From Solwaraspora sp. WMMD406 (GTDB taxonomy: Bacteria; Actinomycetota; Actinomycetes; Mycobacteriales; Micromonosporaceae), in NCBI RefSeq assembly GCF_029626025.1, contig NZ_JARUBF010000001.1:1364001-1428000 (forward strand): 64,000 nucleotides of DNA, read 5' to 3'. The notes beneath the pieces are model-generated. The model was not told the DNA's origin. It ran no database searches and saw only the letters and a program-made list of their open reading frames with translations. Position numbers and translations under genes: made by a program. This document shows, piece by piece, positions 33,968 to 44,475 of the stretch; position 1 is the first letter of the stretch; every line of letters begins with the position of its first letter.

Positions 33968-34160
33968 GAGCGCCTCCCCGTATGCCGCGCGGCCGACGGC
34001 ACCCGAACCGTCGGCGGTCGCGTCGACCGTACGGCCGCGATCGACCCGCGCGGGCGGCCTGTGGACAGCCGACCCGGAACAGGGCCCGCCACTGTCCACA
34101 CCCGTTGCGTGGGCGGCCGACAGCGGTTAGCCTGCGCCGCCGTGGCCGGCGGCCGGTAGG

Positions 34161-35657
34161 GTGACGATCGTGATTCCGGTGTGGCGGGTGGCCGACGTAC
34201 GCAACGCGGAGAAGGCCCTGATGGCGACGGTGCCGCCGGGCACGCTGATGCAGCGGGCCGCCGCCGGCCTGGCCCGCCGGTGCGCGTTGCTGCTCGCCGA
34301 GCGGGGCGGCGTCTACGGTGCCCGGGTGCTGCTGCTGGTCGGCTCCGGCGACAACGGCGGAGACGCGCTGTACGCCGGCGCCCGGCTGGCCCGGCGCGGT
34401 GCCCGGGTGAGCGCCCTGTTGCTGCGGCCGCAGCGGGTCCACGCCGACGGCCTGACCGCCCTGCTGGCAGCCGGTGGGCGTACCACCGACGACCCAGGCA
34501 CGCCCTCGGACCTGGTCGTCGACGGCATCACCGGGATCGGCGGCAGCGGCGGACTACGCGAGCCGGCGGCGAGCGCCGTCGCCAGCGCGGTACGGTCCGG
34601 TGCCCCGCTGGTCGCCGTCGACGTACCGAGCGGGGTGACGGTGGACACCGGCGGACTGCCCGAACCGGTCGGCGGCGGCAACGGTACGACGACCGTCGTG
34701 TCGGCCGACGTGACGGTCACCTTCGGCTGCCTCAAACCGGCCTTGCTGGTCGGCCCGGCGGCAACGTACGCCGGCCAGGTGGACCTCGTCGACATCGGGC
34801 TGACGCCCTGGCTGCGGGGCGACCCCGCGTTCCAGGTGCCGGACCGGGCGGACGTGGCCCGCTGGTGGCCCCGGCCCGGACCGGCGGCGGAGAAGTACAA
34901 CCGTGGGGTGGTCGGCGTCGCGACCGGATCGGCCACCTACCCGGGTGCGGCGGTCCTCTCCGTCGGGGGCGCGCTCGCCGGGCCCACCGGCTTGGTCCGC
35001 TACGCGGGCGGTGCCGCCGAACAGGTGCTGGCGCACCACCCGTCGGTGATCGCCACCGGCCGGGTGGCCGACGCGGGCCGGGTACAGGCCTGGGTGTGCG
35101 GCTCCGGACTCGGCGGTGGTGCGGCCGCCGCCGCCGAACTGCGGGCGGTGCTGGCCGCCCCGGTCCCGGTCGTGCTCGACGCCGACGCGTTGACCATGAT
35201 CGTCGACGGAACCTGGTCCGATCTGCTCCGCGACCGCCGGGCACCGACCGTGGTGACCCCGCACGACCGCGAGTTCGCCCGACTCGCCGGGCAGGCGCCG
35301 GGCGACGACCGGGTCGGTGCCGCGTTGCGGCTCGCCGCCTGGATGCAGGCCACCGTGCTACTCAAAGGCGACCGTACGGTGGTCGCCCACCCGGACGGCC
35401 GGGCCTTCGTCAACACCACCGGCAGCCCGGCGCTGGCCACCGGCGGCACCGGCGACGTCCTCGCCGGCTTGCTCGGGTCGCTGCTGGCCGCCGGTTTGCC
35501 CCCCGAACGCGCCGCGCTCGCCGCCGCGTACGCGCACGGCCTGGCCGGGCGGGCCGCCAGCCGGCGCGGTCCGGTCACCGCCGTCGACGTGGCGGCCGCA
35601 CTACGTCGAGTGGTCGCCGACCTGACCAGCGGGGAACCTGCCCGATCAGGTGACTGA
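34161..35657 (+). CDS. nnr: Bifunctional NAD(P)H-hydrate repair enzyme Nnr
   Basis: A 498-residue fusion. The N-terminal YjeF_N domain (NAD(P)HX epimerase) has LMQRAAAGLARRCA, LLVGSGDNGGDALYAGARLA and DGITGIGGSGGLR. The C-terminal ribokinase-like domain (ADP/ATP-dependent NAD(P)HX dehydratase) has GPAAEKYNRGVVGVATGSA, VLDADALTMI and ATGGTGDVLAGLLGSLLAA. It repairs hydrated NADH and NADPH in the cytoplasm. The start is GTG 34161, with an in-frame GTG at 34170 as alternative. It precedes alr with a 17-bp gap, as in many actinomycetes. Confidence 0.95.
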   Translation: MTIVIPVWRVADVRNAEKALMATVPPGTLMQRAAAGLARRCALLLAERGGVYGARVLLLVGSGDNGGDALYAGARLARRGARVSALLLRPQRVHADGLTALLAAGGRTTDDPGTPSDLVVDGITGIGGSGGLREPAASAVASAVRSGAPLVAVDVPSGVTVDTGGLPEPVGGGNGTTTVVSADVTVTFGCLKPALLVGPAATYAGQVDLVDIGLTPWLRGDPAFQVPDRADVARWWPRPGPAAEKYNRGVVGVATGSATYPGAAVLSVGGALAGPTGLVRYAGGAAEQVLAHHPSVIATGRVADAGRVQAWVCGSGLGGGAAAAAELRAVLAAPVPVVLDADALTMIVDGTWSDLLRDRRAPTVVTPHDREFARLAGQAPGDDRVGAALRLAAWMQATVLLKGDRTVVAHPDGRAFVNTTGSPALATGGTGDVLAGLLGSLLAAGLPPERAALAAAYAHGLAGRAASRRGPVTAVDVAAALRRVVADLTSGEPARSGD

Positions 35658-35674
35658 TCAGTAGGCTGGAGCCC

Positions 35675-36789
35675 ATGTGGCAGGCGGAGGTGCGGATCGA
35701 CCTGGAGGCGATCCGGGAAAACGTGACCCGACTGCGGGCCGGCACCAGTGCTGAGCTGATGGCCGTGGTCAAGGGCGACGGGTACGGGCACGGCATGCTC
35801 GCGGCCGCCCGGGCGGCCATCGACGCCGGTGCCGACTGGCTCGGGGTCTGCACCCTCGGCGAGGCGCTGGAGCTGCGCCGGGCCGGGCTCACCACACCGG
35901 TGCTCGCCTGGCTGCTGGCACCGGGTCTGCCGTTGCACGAGGCGGTCGCCGCCGACGTCGACCTCGGCGTGGGCAGCCAGGGGCTGTTGGCCGAGGCGGT
36001 GAGCGCGGCGCGGCACGCCGGCCGGCCGGCCCGACTCCACCTCAAGATCGACACCGGGTTGTCCCGGGGCGGCGCCACCGGCGACGACTGGCCCGACCTG
36101 GTCGAGGCGGCGGCCAAGGCGCTATCCGATGGCATCGTGGACATCGTCGGCGTCTGGAGCCACTTCGTCTTCGCCGACGCACCCGGGCACGCCACCATCG
36201 ACCGCCAGCTCGCCGCGTACCGTGACGGGCTGGCCGTGGCCGAACGGCTGGGCGTGCGGCCACGCTACCGGCACCTGGCCAACTCGGCGGCCACCCTGAC
36301 CCGGCCCGACACCCACTTCGACCTGGTCCGGCCCGGGATCGCGGTCTACGGGCTCTCCCCGGTGCCCGGAGAGCGCTTCGGACTGCGGCCGGCGATGACG
36401 GCGCAGGCCCGGGTGATGCTCACCAAACGCGTCCCGGCCGGCCAGGGCGTCTCGTACGGGCACACCTACCACACCGAGCGGGAGAGCACCCTGGCCGTCG
36501 TGCCGCTCGGCTACGCCGACGGCGTGCCTCGGCACGCCTCCAACACCGCACCGGTCCTGCTGGCCGGCCGGCGCCGCCGGATCGCCGGCCGGGTCTGCAT
36601 GGACCAGATCGTGCTCGACTGCGCCGACGACCCGGTCGCCGCCGGTGACGTCGCGATCCTCTTCGGCGACGGCACCCGGGGCGAGCCGACCGCCGACGAC
36701 TGGGCCGAGGCGGTGGGCACCATCAACTACGAGATCGTGACCCGGTTCGGCAGCCCACGAGTCCCCCGCGTCTACTCGGGGACCCGGCC

Positions 36790-36793
<4 letters not shown>
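35675..36793 (+). CDS. alr: Alanine racemase
   Basis: A 372-residue fold-type III PLP enzyme making D-alanine for peptidoglycan. The PLP lysine is K33 in AVVKGDGYGHG (most relatives have KADAYGHG). The catalytic Tyr is in the GYADGVPR region, and other blocks are HLKIDTGLSRGG, HLANSAATLT and GRVCMDQIVLDC. The length is normal. The end overlaps the following hydrolase gene by ATGA, so alr, hydrolase and tsaE form one coupled unit. Confidence 0.96.
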
Positions 36794-37928
<1,135 letters not shown>

Positions 37929-37932
<4 letters not shown>

Positions 37933-38435
37933 CGATCCGGGTACGCCTGACCGAGTTGGCACACACACACGAGTTCGGCCGCCGGCTCGGCGGGCTGCTG
38001 CGCCCTGGTGACCTGGTGGTGCTGGCCGGACCACTGGGTGCCGGAAAGACCGCCCTGGTGCAGGGAATCGGCGCCGGCCTCGGGGTACGTGGCGACATCA
38101 CGTCGCCGACCTTCGTGATCGCCCGGGTGCATCCGCCGGATCCGGCGCGCGGCGGGAAGCTCACCCTCGTCCACGCCGACGCGTACCGGCTCGGGGCCGC
38201 CGCCGACCCGCGTGCCGAGATCGACGATCTCGACCTGGACGCCGACGTCGACGAGTCGGTCACCGTGGTCGAGTGGGGTGAGGGGATGGTCGAACAGCTC
38301 GCCGACGCGCACCTGCTGGTCCGGATGCACCGGGCCGAGGACGACGAGTCCCGGGTGGCGGAACTACGCGCCACCGGAGCGGACTGGGTGGCCCGACTCG
38401 CCACCCTGGACGGTGCTGTCGTACCGGGCCCGTAG
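37929..38435 (+). CDS. tsaE: tRNA t6A synthesis ATPase TsaE
   Basis: A 168-residue P-loop ATPase of the t6A37 tRNA-modification machinery, which cycles the TsaB-TsaD complex. Walker A is GPLGAGKTALVQG (about residues 34-46). The switch SPTFVI and the Walker B-like VVEWGEG are present. The start overlaps the hydrolase stop (ATGA). Its partners tsaB and tsaD lie 1.8 kb downstream, separated by ung and a helix-turn-helix gene. Confidence 0.95.
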
Positions 38436-38508
38436 GGTGCGAGCGCACCCCCGTACCGATCCTCACGGCACCCCCCCCGTGCCGGTCCTCATGGAAGGCG
38501 TCACCCCG

Positions 38509-39210
38509 ATGCTCGATCTGCCGGAGCTTCTGCCACCAGCCTGGGCGGCGGAGCTCGCCCCGCACCTCGACGCCGCCCGCACTGCCGCCCTGGGTGAGTT
38601 CGTCGCCCGGGAGTACGCGACCCAAAGCGTCTTCCCACCCCAGGAGGACCTGTTCACCGCCTACCGGCTCTGCCCGCCGGACCAGTGCCGGGTGCTGATC
38701 CTCGGCCAGGATCCGTACCACCGGGTCGGTCAGGCCCACGGGCTCAGCTTCAGCGTGCGGGACGGGGTGTCGATCCCGCCGTCACTGCGTAACGTCTTCA
38801 AGGAGCTCAGCGCCGACGTCGACGTGCCGATGCCGCGCAGCGGCGATCTGACCGGCTGGGCGGCGCAGGGCGTACTGCTGCTCAACGCGGTCCTGACCGT
38901 GCGGCAAGGCAAGCCCAACTCGCACGCCGGAGCGGGGTGGGAGGAGTTCACCGACGCCACGATCCGCGCGCTCGACGCCCGTGACCAGCGGATCGTCTTC
39001 CTGCTCTGGGGTGGCTACGCCCGCCGCAAGCGTGAGCTGATCGGCAACCCGTCGCACGTGGTGCTGGAGGCCGGCCATCCCAGCCCGATGAACCCGCGCG
39101 GGTTCCTCGGCTCCCTCCCGTTCAGCGCGACCAACAAGGCGCTCGCCGACGCCGGGCTGCCGACCATCGACTGGAGCCGCACCGGCGGTCAGCACGATTC
39201 GGGGCAGTGA
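38509..39210 (+). CDS. ung: Uracil-DNA glycosylase
   Basis: A 233-residue family-1 UDG that removes uracil from DNA. The catalytic water-activating motif is ILGQDPYHRVGQAHGLSFS, followed by PPSLRNVFKEL, LLLNAVLTVRQGKPNSHA and the DNA-intercalation loop GHPSPMNPRGFLGS. I chose ATG 38509, with GGAAGG about 10 bases upstream; an ATG at 38491 would add six residues. The helix-turn-helix gene converges on its end. Confidence 0.95.
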   Translation: MLDLPELLPPAWAAELAPHLDAARTAALGEFVAREYATQSVFPPQEDLFTAYRLCPPDQCRVLILGQDPYHRVGQAHGLSFSVRDGVSIPPSLRNVFKELSADVDVPMPRSGDLTGWAAQGVLLLNAVLTVRQGKPNSHAGAGWEEFTDATIRALDARDQRIVFLLWGGYARRKRELIGNPSHVVLEAGHPSPMNPRGFLGSLPFSATNKALADAGLPTIDWSRTGGQHDSGQ

Positions 39211-39219
39211 CGGCCCGGG

Positions 39220-39942
39220 TCAATCCGTCGCGGGGTGACCGTCGCCCCGGGCCCCTCGTAGCTGGCGATAGCGGCGCAGCAGGTCAGCGGTGTGTGGGTC
39301 GGCGATCTCCACCTCGGTCAGCGGCACGACCGGATACGTCTCGCCGTCGTGGCGGATCTCGATCCGCTCCGGCACCTCGTCGGACATCCGGGCGTGGATC
39401 TCGCCGGCCATCGTCCGCCAGCGGTGCGCTCCGGGCTCACGAGGATCGACGGGGAGGTGCCCGTACTCCTGCCACTTGTCGTACCACCGGCGGGCGTACA
39501 TCCGGGTCAGCCAGTCGGTGACGGCGGCGGCCTCGGACCAGAGCAGGACCACGTGCACCCCGGGCGCCGGCACCGGTACCCCGTGCAGCAACGCGGCCGT
39601 CGGACCGTCGAAGACGTAGCTGATCCCGGTGGCGCGTTGCCGGAACCGGGCGACGTCGGTGTCGCCGAGCCGATCGGCGAACGGACGGGTGCCGGCACCG
39701 GCGAGGAGCCGATCGACGTGGGCGTCGAGGTCCTCCACCCCGATCGTGAGCTGGCGGTCCATGGCCGCGAACAGCCGTTCGACCAGCGCCAGGCTCGGCG
39801 TCTGCACACCCCGCTCGATCCTGGCCAGGCTCGCCTGACCGACACCGGCACGGCTCGCCAGCGCACGCTGGGTGAGCAGGCGGGACTCTCGTTCCTGGCG
39901 CAGCGTGGCACCGAGAAGTGCGGCAAGTCGTCCGTCGGTCAT
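39220..39942 (-). CDS. XRE-type helix-turn-helix regulator with uncharacterised C-terminal domain
   Basis: A 240-residue protein. Residues about 5-60 are an XRE helix-turn-helix: LGATLRQERESRLLTQRALA, then VGQASLARIERGVQTPSLA. The remaining 170 residues contain YVFDGPTAALLHGVPVPAPG and AVTDWLTRMYARRWYDKWQE, slightly like AbiEi-type antitoxin regulators, but I do not recognise the family. ATG 39942 was chosen because the conserved part starts there. The gene interrupts the tsaE-tsaB neighbourhood in opposite orientation and is followed upstream by a palindromic operator candidate and the doubled palindrome, which suggests acquisition as a unit. Confidence 0.82.
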   Translation of the reverse strand: MTDGRLAALLGATLRQERESRLLTQRALASRAGVGQASLARIERGVQTPSLALVERLFAAMDRQLTIGVEDLDAHVDRLLAGAGTRPFADRLGDTDVARFRQRATGISYVFDGPTAALLHGVPVPAPGVHVVLLWSEAAAVTDWLTRMYARRWYDKWQEYGHLPVDPREPGAHRWRTMAGEIHARMSDEVPERIEIRHDGETYPVVPLTEVEIADPHTADLLRRYRQLRGARGDGHPATD

Positions 39943-39990
39943 CTGCGGATGATCCAGTCGCCGCCGGTCGGCGTCCACGTGTCTGACGTG

Positions 39991-40005
39991 GATTCGACTC
40001 GAATC
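39991..40005. promoter_or_regulatory. Palindromic operator candidate upstream of the helix-turn-helix gene
   Basis: GATTCGA-C-TCGAATC is a perfect 7+1+7 palindrome 49 bp before the regulator start. Nearby, CCGGGACACGGT occurs twice (40018-40029 and 40038-40049), 20 bp apart, so on the same helix face. Autoregulation is a natural guess. Confidence 0.45.
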
Positions 40006-40061
40006 GCTTGTCCCGGACCGGGACACGGTGTTTCGGCCCGGGACACGGTAGTGCGTTTGCG

Positions 40062-40103
40062 GTTGATCCCGCAGGGGGATCATGATCCCCCTGCGGGATC
40101 AAC
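40062..40103. repeat. 42-bp perfect doubled palindrome, copy 2
   Basis: The left arm (40062-40082) begins GTTGATCCCGCAGG and ends GGGATCA; the right arm is its exact complement. Like copy 1 at 756-793 it has the plan TGATCCC-N6-GGATCATGATCC-N6-GGGATCA. The inner six bases differ between copies (CCACGG versus GCAGGG) but each is matched by its partner arm. It lies between the helix-turn-helix gene and tsaB. Confidence 0.88.
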
Positions 40104-40206
40104 GCGAAATCGATTATGGGTTCCCGGGGTGGGTGGCCGGCACCGGACGGCGCGCTGTGGGCACCGGCGCGACGGTCGCCGGAGGTGCCCGGTTAGGGTG
40201 CATACC

Positions 40207-40923
40207 GTGCTGGTATTGGTGCTGGACTCGTCGACGCCCGCCGTGACCGTGGCGCTGGCCGAGGTCACGGCCGACGAGGTGCGGCCGCTGGCAGCACGGT
40301 GCACCGTCGACGCCCGGGCACACGGGGAACTGCTCGCCCCGCAGATCACCGCGGTCCTGGCCGAGGCCGGTGCGGCACCGGCCGACCTGGCCGGGTTGGT
40401 CGCCGGACTTGGCCCTGGGCCGTTCACCGGCCTGCGGGCCGGCCTGGTCACCGCTGCCAGCATCGCCCACGCCCTCGGGATCCCGGCGTACGGGGTCAAC
40501 TCGCTCGACGCACTCGGCCGTGACGCGGCTGGTCCGGGCACGGCCGGTCGTGCCGCAGTGGCCTCCGGCACGTTGTCGGGCCGGACGCTGGTGGCCACCG
40601 ACGCGCGGCGGCGGGAGATCTACTGGGCGGTCTACTCGGACGGAGTACGGGTCACCGGGCCGGCCGTGGACACCCCGGCAGCGGTGGCGGCGGCCCTGCC
40701 CGGCCTCGGTGTCACGGTGGCGGTCGGTGACGGAGCGCTACGCTACGCCGACCAGCTCGGGGTCCCCGTACTGCCCGAGCCACGCTTTCCCGCCGCGTCA
40801 CGGCTGGCTGAACTCGCCGCCGACCGGGTCCGCGCGGGGGCGCCCACCGAGCCGCTGACCCCGTGCTATCTGCGCCGACCCGACGCGGTCGCGGCGACGA
40901 CCCGCAAACCGGTGCTCACGTGA
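40207..40923 (+). CDS. tsaB: t6A synthesis protein TsaB
   Basis: A 238-residue actin-like pseudo-ATPase that partners TsaD. It starts LVLVLDSSTPAVTVALAE, and has AGLVAGLGPGPFTGLRAGLV and VNSLDALGRDA. I chose GTG 40207 because the family begins at this strand; GTG 40198 is an alternative. It is followed by rimI with a GTGA overlap, the usual tsaB-rimI-tsaD order. Confidence 0.94.
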   Translation: MLVLVLDSSTPAVTVALAEVTADEVRPLAARCTVDARAHGELLAPQITAVLAEAGAAPADLAGLVAGLGPGPFTGLRAGLVTAASIAHALGIPAYGVNSLDALGRDAAGPGTAGRAAVASGTLSGRTLVATDARRREIYWAVYSDGVRVTGPAVDTPAAVAAALPGLGVTVAVGDGALRYADQLGVPVLPEPRFPAASRLAELAADRVRAGAPTEPLTPCYLRRPDAVAATTRKPVLT

Positions 40924-41378
40924 CCACCACCATCACCCGGTTCCGGTGGTGGCACATCGACCAGGTGCTCCCGATCGAGGCGGACCTGTTCGGTGCCGAG
41001 CGCTGGTCGGCCGAGATGTTCTGGAACGAGCTGGCCAACGGCCACCACTACCTCGCCGCACTCGACGCGGCCGGTGACGTGGTCGGTTACGCCGGACTGA
41101 CCGTCGCCGGCGCACCCGGCGCACCGGACGAGGCGTGGGTGCAGAACATCGCCGTCCGGCGGGACGTCCAACGGCACGGTCTCGGCCGTACGCTGCTCGG
41201 CCGGCTGCTGGACGAGGCGGCCCGGCAGGGGGCCCGGCGGACCATGCTCGAAGTCGCGGTCGACAACGCCGGCGCGCAGCGGCTCTACGCGGCGTACGGG
41301 TTCGAACCGGTCGCCGTACGGCGCGGCTACTACCAACCCAGCAACACCGATGCTCTGGTGATGATGCGAGATGGCTGA
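40920..41378 (+). CDS. rimI: Ribosomal protein S18 alanine N-acetyltransferase RimI
   Basis: A 152-residue GNAT acetyltransferase. The acetyl-CoA-binding motif is [18 protein letters not shown], and [27 protein letters not shown] is the standard RimI C-terminal region. GTG 40920 overlaps the tsaB stop; the end overlaps tsaD by 8 bp. It acetylates ribosomal protein S18 in well-studied relatives. Confidence 0.92.
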   Translation: MTTTITRFRWWHIDQVLPIEADLFGAERWSAEMFWNELANGHHYLAALDAAGDVVGYAGLTVAGAPGAPDEAWVQNIAVRRDVQRHGLGRTLLGRLLDEAARQGARRTMLEVAVDNAGAQRLYAAYGFEPVAVRRGYYQPSNTDALVMMRDG

Positions 41379-42417
41379 CGAACCCCTGGTCCTCGGGATC
41401 GAGACCTCCTGCGACGAGACCGGAGTCGGCATCGTCCGTGGGCACACGCTGCTCGCCGACGCGCTCGCCTCCAGCGTCGACGAGCACGCCCGGTTCGGCG
41501 GGGTGGTGCCCGAGGTGGCGAGCCGGGCCCATCTGGAAGCGATCGTGCCGACCATGCGGCGGGCCCTCGACGACGCCGGCGTGACGTTGGCCGACATCGA
41601 CGCTATCGCGGTGACCGCCGGGCCGGGCTTGGCCGGTGCGCTCCTCGTCGGGGTCGCCGCGGCCAAGGGGTACGCGGTCGCCGCCGAGAAACCGATCTAC
41701 GGGGTCAACCATCTCGCGGCGCACGTCGCGGTCGACACCCTCGAACACGGGCCGCTGCCGGAACCGGCGATCGCCCTGCTGGTCTCCGGCGGGCATTCGT
41801 CGTTGCTGCTGGTCGACGACCTGACCGCCGGGGTCACCCCGCTCGGCGCGACCATCGACGACGCGGCCGGGGAGGCGTTCGACAAGGTGGCCCGGCTGCT
41901 CGGTCTGCCGTTCCCCGGTGGTCCGCCGATCGACCGGTCGGCCCGCGAGGGTGATCCGGCCGCCATCGCCTTCCCGCGCGGGCTGACCGCGCCGAAGGAC
42001 CTCGCCGCGCACCGCTTCGACTTTTCGTTTTCGGGTCTGAAGACCGCCGTCGCCCGCTGGGTCGAGGCCCGGCAGCGGGCCGGCGAACCGGTGCCGGTCG
42101 CGGACGTGGCCGCGTCCTTCCAGGAGGCGGTCTGCGACGTACTGACCGCCAAGGCAGTCGACGCCTGCCGGGACCGGGGCATCGAGACCCTGGTCATCGG
42201 TGGTGGGGTGGCCGCGAACTCGCGGTTGCGCGCGCTGGCCGAGCAGCGGTGCGCACGCTATGGCATCCAGGTACGGGTGCCTCGGCCCAAACTGTGTACC
42301 GACAACGGCGCGATGGTCGCCGCGCTCGGCTCGCACCTGGTCGCGGCCGGGGTACCGGCGAGCGCCCTCGACCTGCCGGCCGACTCCGCGCTGCCGCTGA
42401 CCGTGGTGAGCGTGTAA
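41371..42417 (+). CDS. tsaD: tRNA N6-adenosine threonylcarbamoyltransferase TsaD
   Basis: A 348-residue ASKHA-fold enzyme that transfers threonylcarbamoyl to A37 of ANN-decoding tRNAs. It has [15 protein letters not shown], the metal-binding [10 protein letters not shown] (His-x-x-x-His), [48 protein letters not shown] and CTDNGAMVA. It overlaps rimI by 8 bp and couples to the next small gene by TAATG. Confidence 0.97.
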   Translation: MADEPLVLGIETSCDETGVGIVRGHTLLADALASSVDEHARFGGVVPEVASRAHLEAIVPTMRRALDDAGVTLADIDAIAVTAGPGLAGALLVGVAAAKGYAVAAEKPIYGVNHLAAHVAVDTLEHGPLPEPAIALLVSGGHSSLLLVDDLTAGVTPLGATIDDAAGEAFDKVARLLGLPFPGGPPIDRSAREGDPAAIAFPRGLTAPKDLAAHRFDFSFSGLKTAVARWVEARQRAGEPVPVADVAASFQEAVCDVLTAKAVDACRDRGIETLVIGGGVAANSRLRALAEQRCARYGIQVRVPRPKLCTDNGAMVAALGSHLVAAGVPASALDLPADSALPLTVVSV

Positions 42418-42683
42418 TGTCCGGCGACGTGATCGTGCGGATGTGGGAAGCGAAGGCCGAACCGTCCCGACTCGCCGAGCTGCTCACCTGGGTGTGCGAC
42501 ACCGCGCTGCCCGAGATCGAGCACAGTCCGCTGCATGTGGCCAGTGAGGTGTTTTCGTCCACCGACGACCGGCTGGTCGTGGTGTCGAAGTGGCGCAGCA
42601 GTCCGGCCTCCCTGCCGGAACCGCCGCTGCGCCTGGTCACCCGGCCGCCGCACAGTTGGGACTTCACCCAGGTCGACCGCTGA
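42417..42683 (+). CDS. Conserved hypothetical protein, possible ferredoxin-like dimer fold
   Basis: An 88-residue protein starting within the tsaD stop (TAATG). It has a strand-helix-strand pattern (VIVRMWEAKAEPSRLAELL; LHVASEVFSSTDDRLVVVSKW; LVTRPPHSWDF) that resembles small alpha-beta barrel proteins of the antibiotic-monooxygenase type, without a catalytic motif I recognise. Coupling to tsaD suggests co-expression only; function unknown. Confidence 0.75.
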   Translation: MSGDVIVRMWEAKAEPSRLAELLTWVCDTALPEIEHSPLHVASEVFSSTDDRLVVVSKWRSSPASLPEPPLRLVTRPPHSWDFTQVDR

Positions 42684-42765
42684 GCCTCCGCCCGGACCGG
42701 GATCTCGACCCGGACCGGAAATTCGGTGGCTCGCCTATCGGGCGACGGCCTAGTCTCGCTGAGTC

Positions 42766-44475
42766 ATGCGCCCGTTACCCGAACCCGACCCCGGAGTGCC
42801 CGACCCACGGTCGCCCGGGCGGTACCTGCTGTGGCTGGTCGGCAAGGTCGGGCCGGCCCTGACGGCGGCCGCGCTGCTGTCGGTGGTGTGGACGGTGAGT
42901 CAGGCGTTGATGCCGGCGGTGGTCGGGGTGGCCATTGACAGTGGACTCGCCGACCGGGACGCCGCCGCCCTGCGGAACTGGGGACTGGTCCTGCTCGGTC
43001 TGGGGCTGCTCCAGGCCACCGCCGGAGTCGTCCTGCACCGGTTCGCGGTGTTCGTCTGGCTGTCCACGGCCTACCGGACCACGCAGATCACCGTACGGCA
43101 GGCCAACCGGCTCGGCGCAGCCCTGCCGAAACGGCTGGCCACCGGCGAGGTGGTGAGCATCGGCACCGCCGACATCAGCAACCTCGGCAGCGCCATCGAG
43201 ATCGTCAGCCGGGCAAGTGGCGCGCTCGTCGCGATCGTGGTGATCACCGCGATCCTGCTGGCCACATCGGTGCCGCTCGGGCTCGTGGTGCTGGTCGGCG
43301 TACCGCTGCTGATGGCGGTGGTGGGCGGCCTGGTCCGGCCGCTGCACCGCCACCAGCAGGTGTACCGCGACCAGCAGGCCATTCTGGCGACGCTCGCGAA
43401 CGACATCGTCACCGGGTTGCGAATCGTACGGGGGGTGGGCGGCGAGCGGGTCCTCGCGACGCGCTACCGGACCGAATCGCAGGAGCTGCGCCGACGCGGG
43501 GTCCGGGTCGCCGGGGTCGAATCCCTGCTCGAAGCCGCCCAGCTGCTGCTGCCCGGCATGTTCCTGGTCCTGGTGACCTGGCTGGGGGCCCGGTTCACGC
43601 TGTCCGGTGAGATCACCGTCGGCCAGCTGGTGGCCTTCTACGGATACACCGCGTTCCTGGTCGGCCCGATCCGGACGCTCAGCGAGTTCATCACCACCGA
43701 GACCACCGGGTACGTCGCGGCCCGCCGGGTCGTCGGCCTGCTCGCCTTGGCACCCGAGCTGACCGACCCGCCCGCGCCGAAACCGGTGCCCCGGCTGCCC
43801 GGCGTGCTCTTCGACGCGGTTTCCGGGTTGCGGGTGGCCCCGGGCCGGCTGACGGCTGTCGCGGCCAGCGACCCGGCGGCGGCGACCGCGCTGGCCGACC
43901 GGCTCGGGCGCTACGTCGACGCCGAGGTCACCCTGGCCGGCGTACCGCTGCGGGAGCTGGCGCTCGGCGCGGTCCGGGAGCGGATCCTGGTGGCCGACAA
44001 CGACGCCCGGCTGTTCACCGGCCGGCTCCGCGACGAGCTGGACATCGTCGGCGGCGCGGCCGATGACGAGCTGACCTCGGCCCTGGTCGCGGCGAGCGCC
44101 ACCGACATCGTGGCGGCGCTGCCCGACGGGCTCGACGCCCGGGTCGCCGAGCGGGGCCGGGAGTTCTCCGGCGGCCAACAGCAGCGGCTGCGGCTGGTCC
44201 GGGCGTTGCTGGCCGACCCGCCGTTCCTGGTCCTGGTCGAGCCGACCAGCGCGGTGGACGCCCACACCGAGGCCCGGATCGCCGGGCGACTGCGGGCCGC
44301 CCGGTCCGGTCGCACCACCGTCGTGTGCAGCACCAGCCCGCTGCTGCTGGACCAGGCCGATCAGGTGGCGTTCCTGTACGACGGCAAGGTGGTCGCCGAA
44401 GGCACCCACCGGGCGTTGCTGGAGCGCGAGCCACAGTACGCGGCGCTGGTCACCCGGGGTGGTGACCAGCCGTGA
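42766..44475 (+). CDS. ABC exporter half-transporter with degenerate nucleotide-binding site (subunit A)
   Basis: A 569-residue type IV ABC half-exporter. About residues 20-310 hold six membrane helices (for example GALVAIVVITAILLATSVPLGLVVL). The nucleotide-binding domain lacks a Walker A: the region that should read GxxGxGKST is AVAASDPAAATALADRLG. Walker B has Val in place of the first Asp (FLVLVEPTSAVD), and the H-loop His is missing (VVCSTSPLLLDQ). Its signature, FSGGQQQRLR (about residue 467), is intact. It therefore can lend its signature to subunit B's site but cannot hydrolyse ATP itself. It overlaps subunit B by GTGA. Confidence 0.9.
   Translation: MRPLPEPDPGVPDPRSPGRYLLWLVGKVGPALTAAALLSVVWTVSQALMPAVVGVAIDSGLADRDAAALRNWGLVLLGLGLLQATAGVVLHRFAVFVWLSTAYRTTQITVRQANRLGAALPKRLATGEVVSIGTADISNLGSAIEIVSRASGALVAIVVITAILLATSVPLGLVVLVGVPLLMAVVGGLVRPLHRHQQVYRDQQAILATLANDIVTGLRIVRGVGGERVLATRYRTESQELRRRGVRVAGVESLLEAAQLLLPGMFLVLVTWLGARFTLSGEITVGQLVAFYGYTAFLVGPIRTLSEFITTETTGYVAARRVVGLLALAPELTDPPAPKPVPRLPGVLFDAVSGLRVAPGRLTAVAASDPAAATALADRLGRYVDAEVTLAGVPLRELALGAVRERILVADNDARLFTGRLRDELDIVGGAADDELTSALVAASATDIVAALPDGLDARVAERGREFSGGQQQRLRLVRALLADPPFLVLVEPTSAVDAHTEARIAGRLRAARSGRTTVVCSTSPLLLDQADQVAFLYDGKVVAEGTHRALLEREPQYAALVTRGGDQP

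Noticed and set aside
42766-44475. Subunit A of the exporter as a pseudogene because of the lost Walker A
   Set aside because: The frame is intact over 569 residues, the signature motif is kept and the partner shows complementary changes, which indicates a functional heterodimer.
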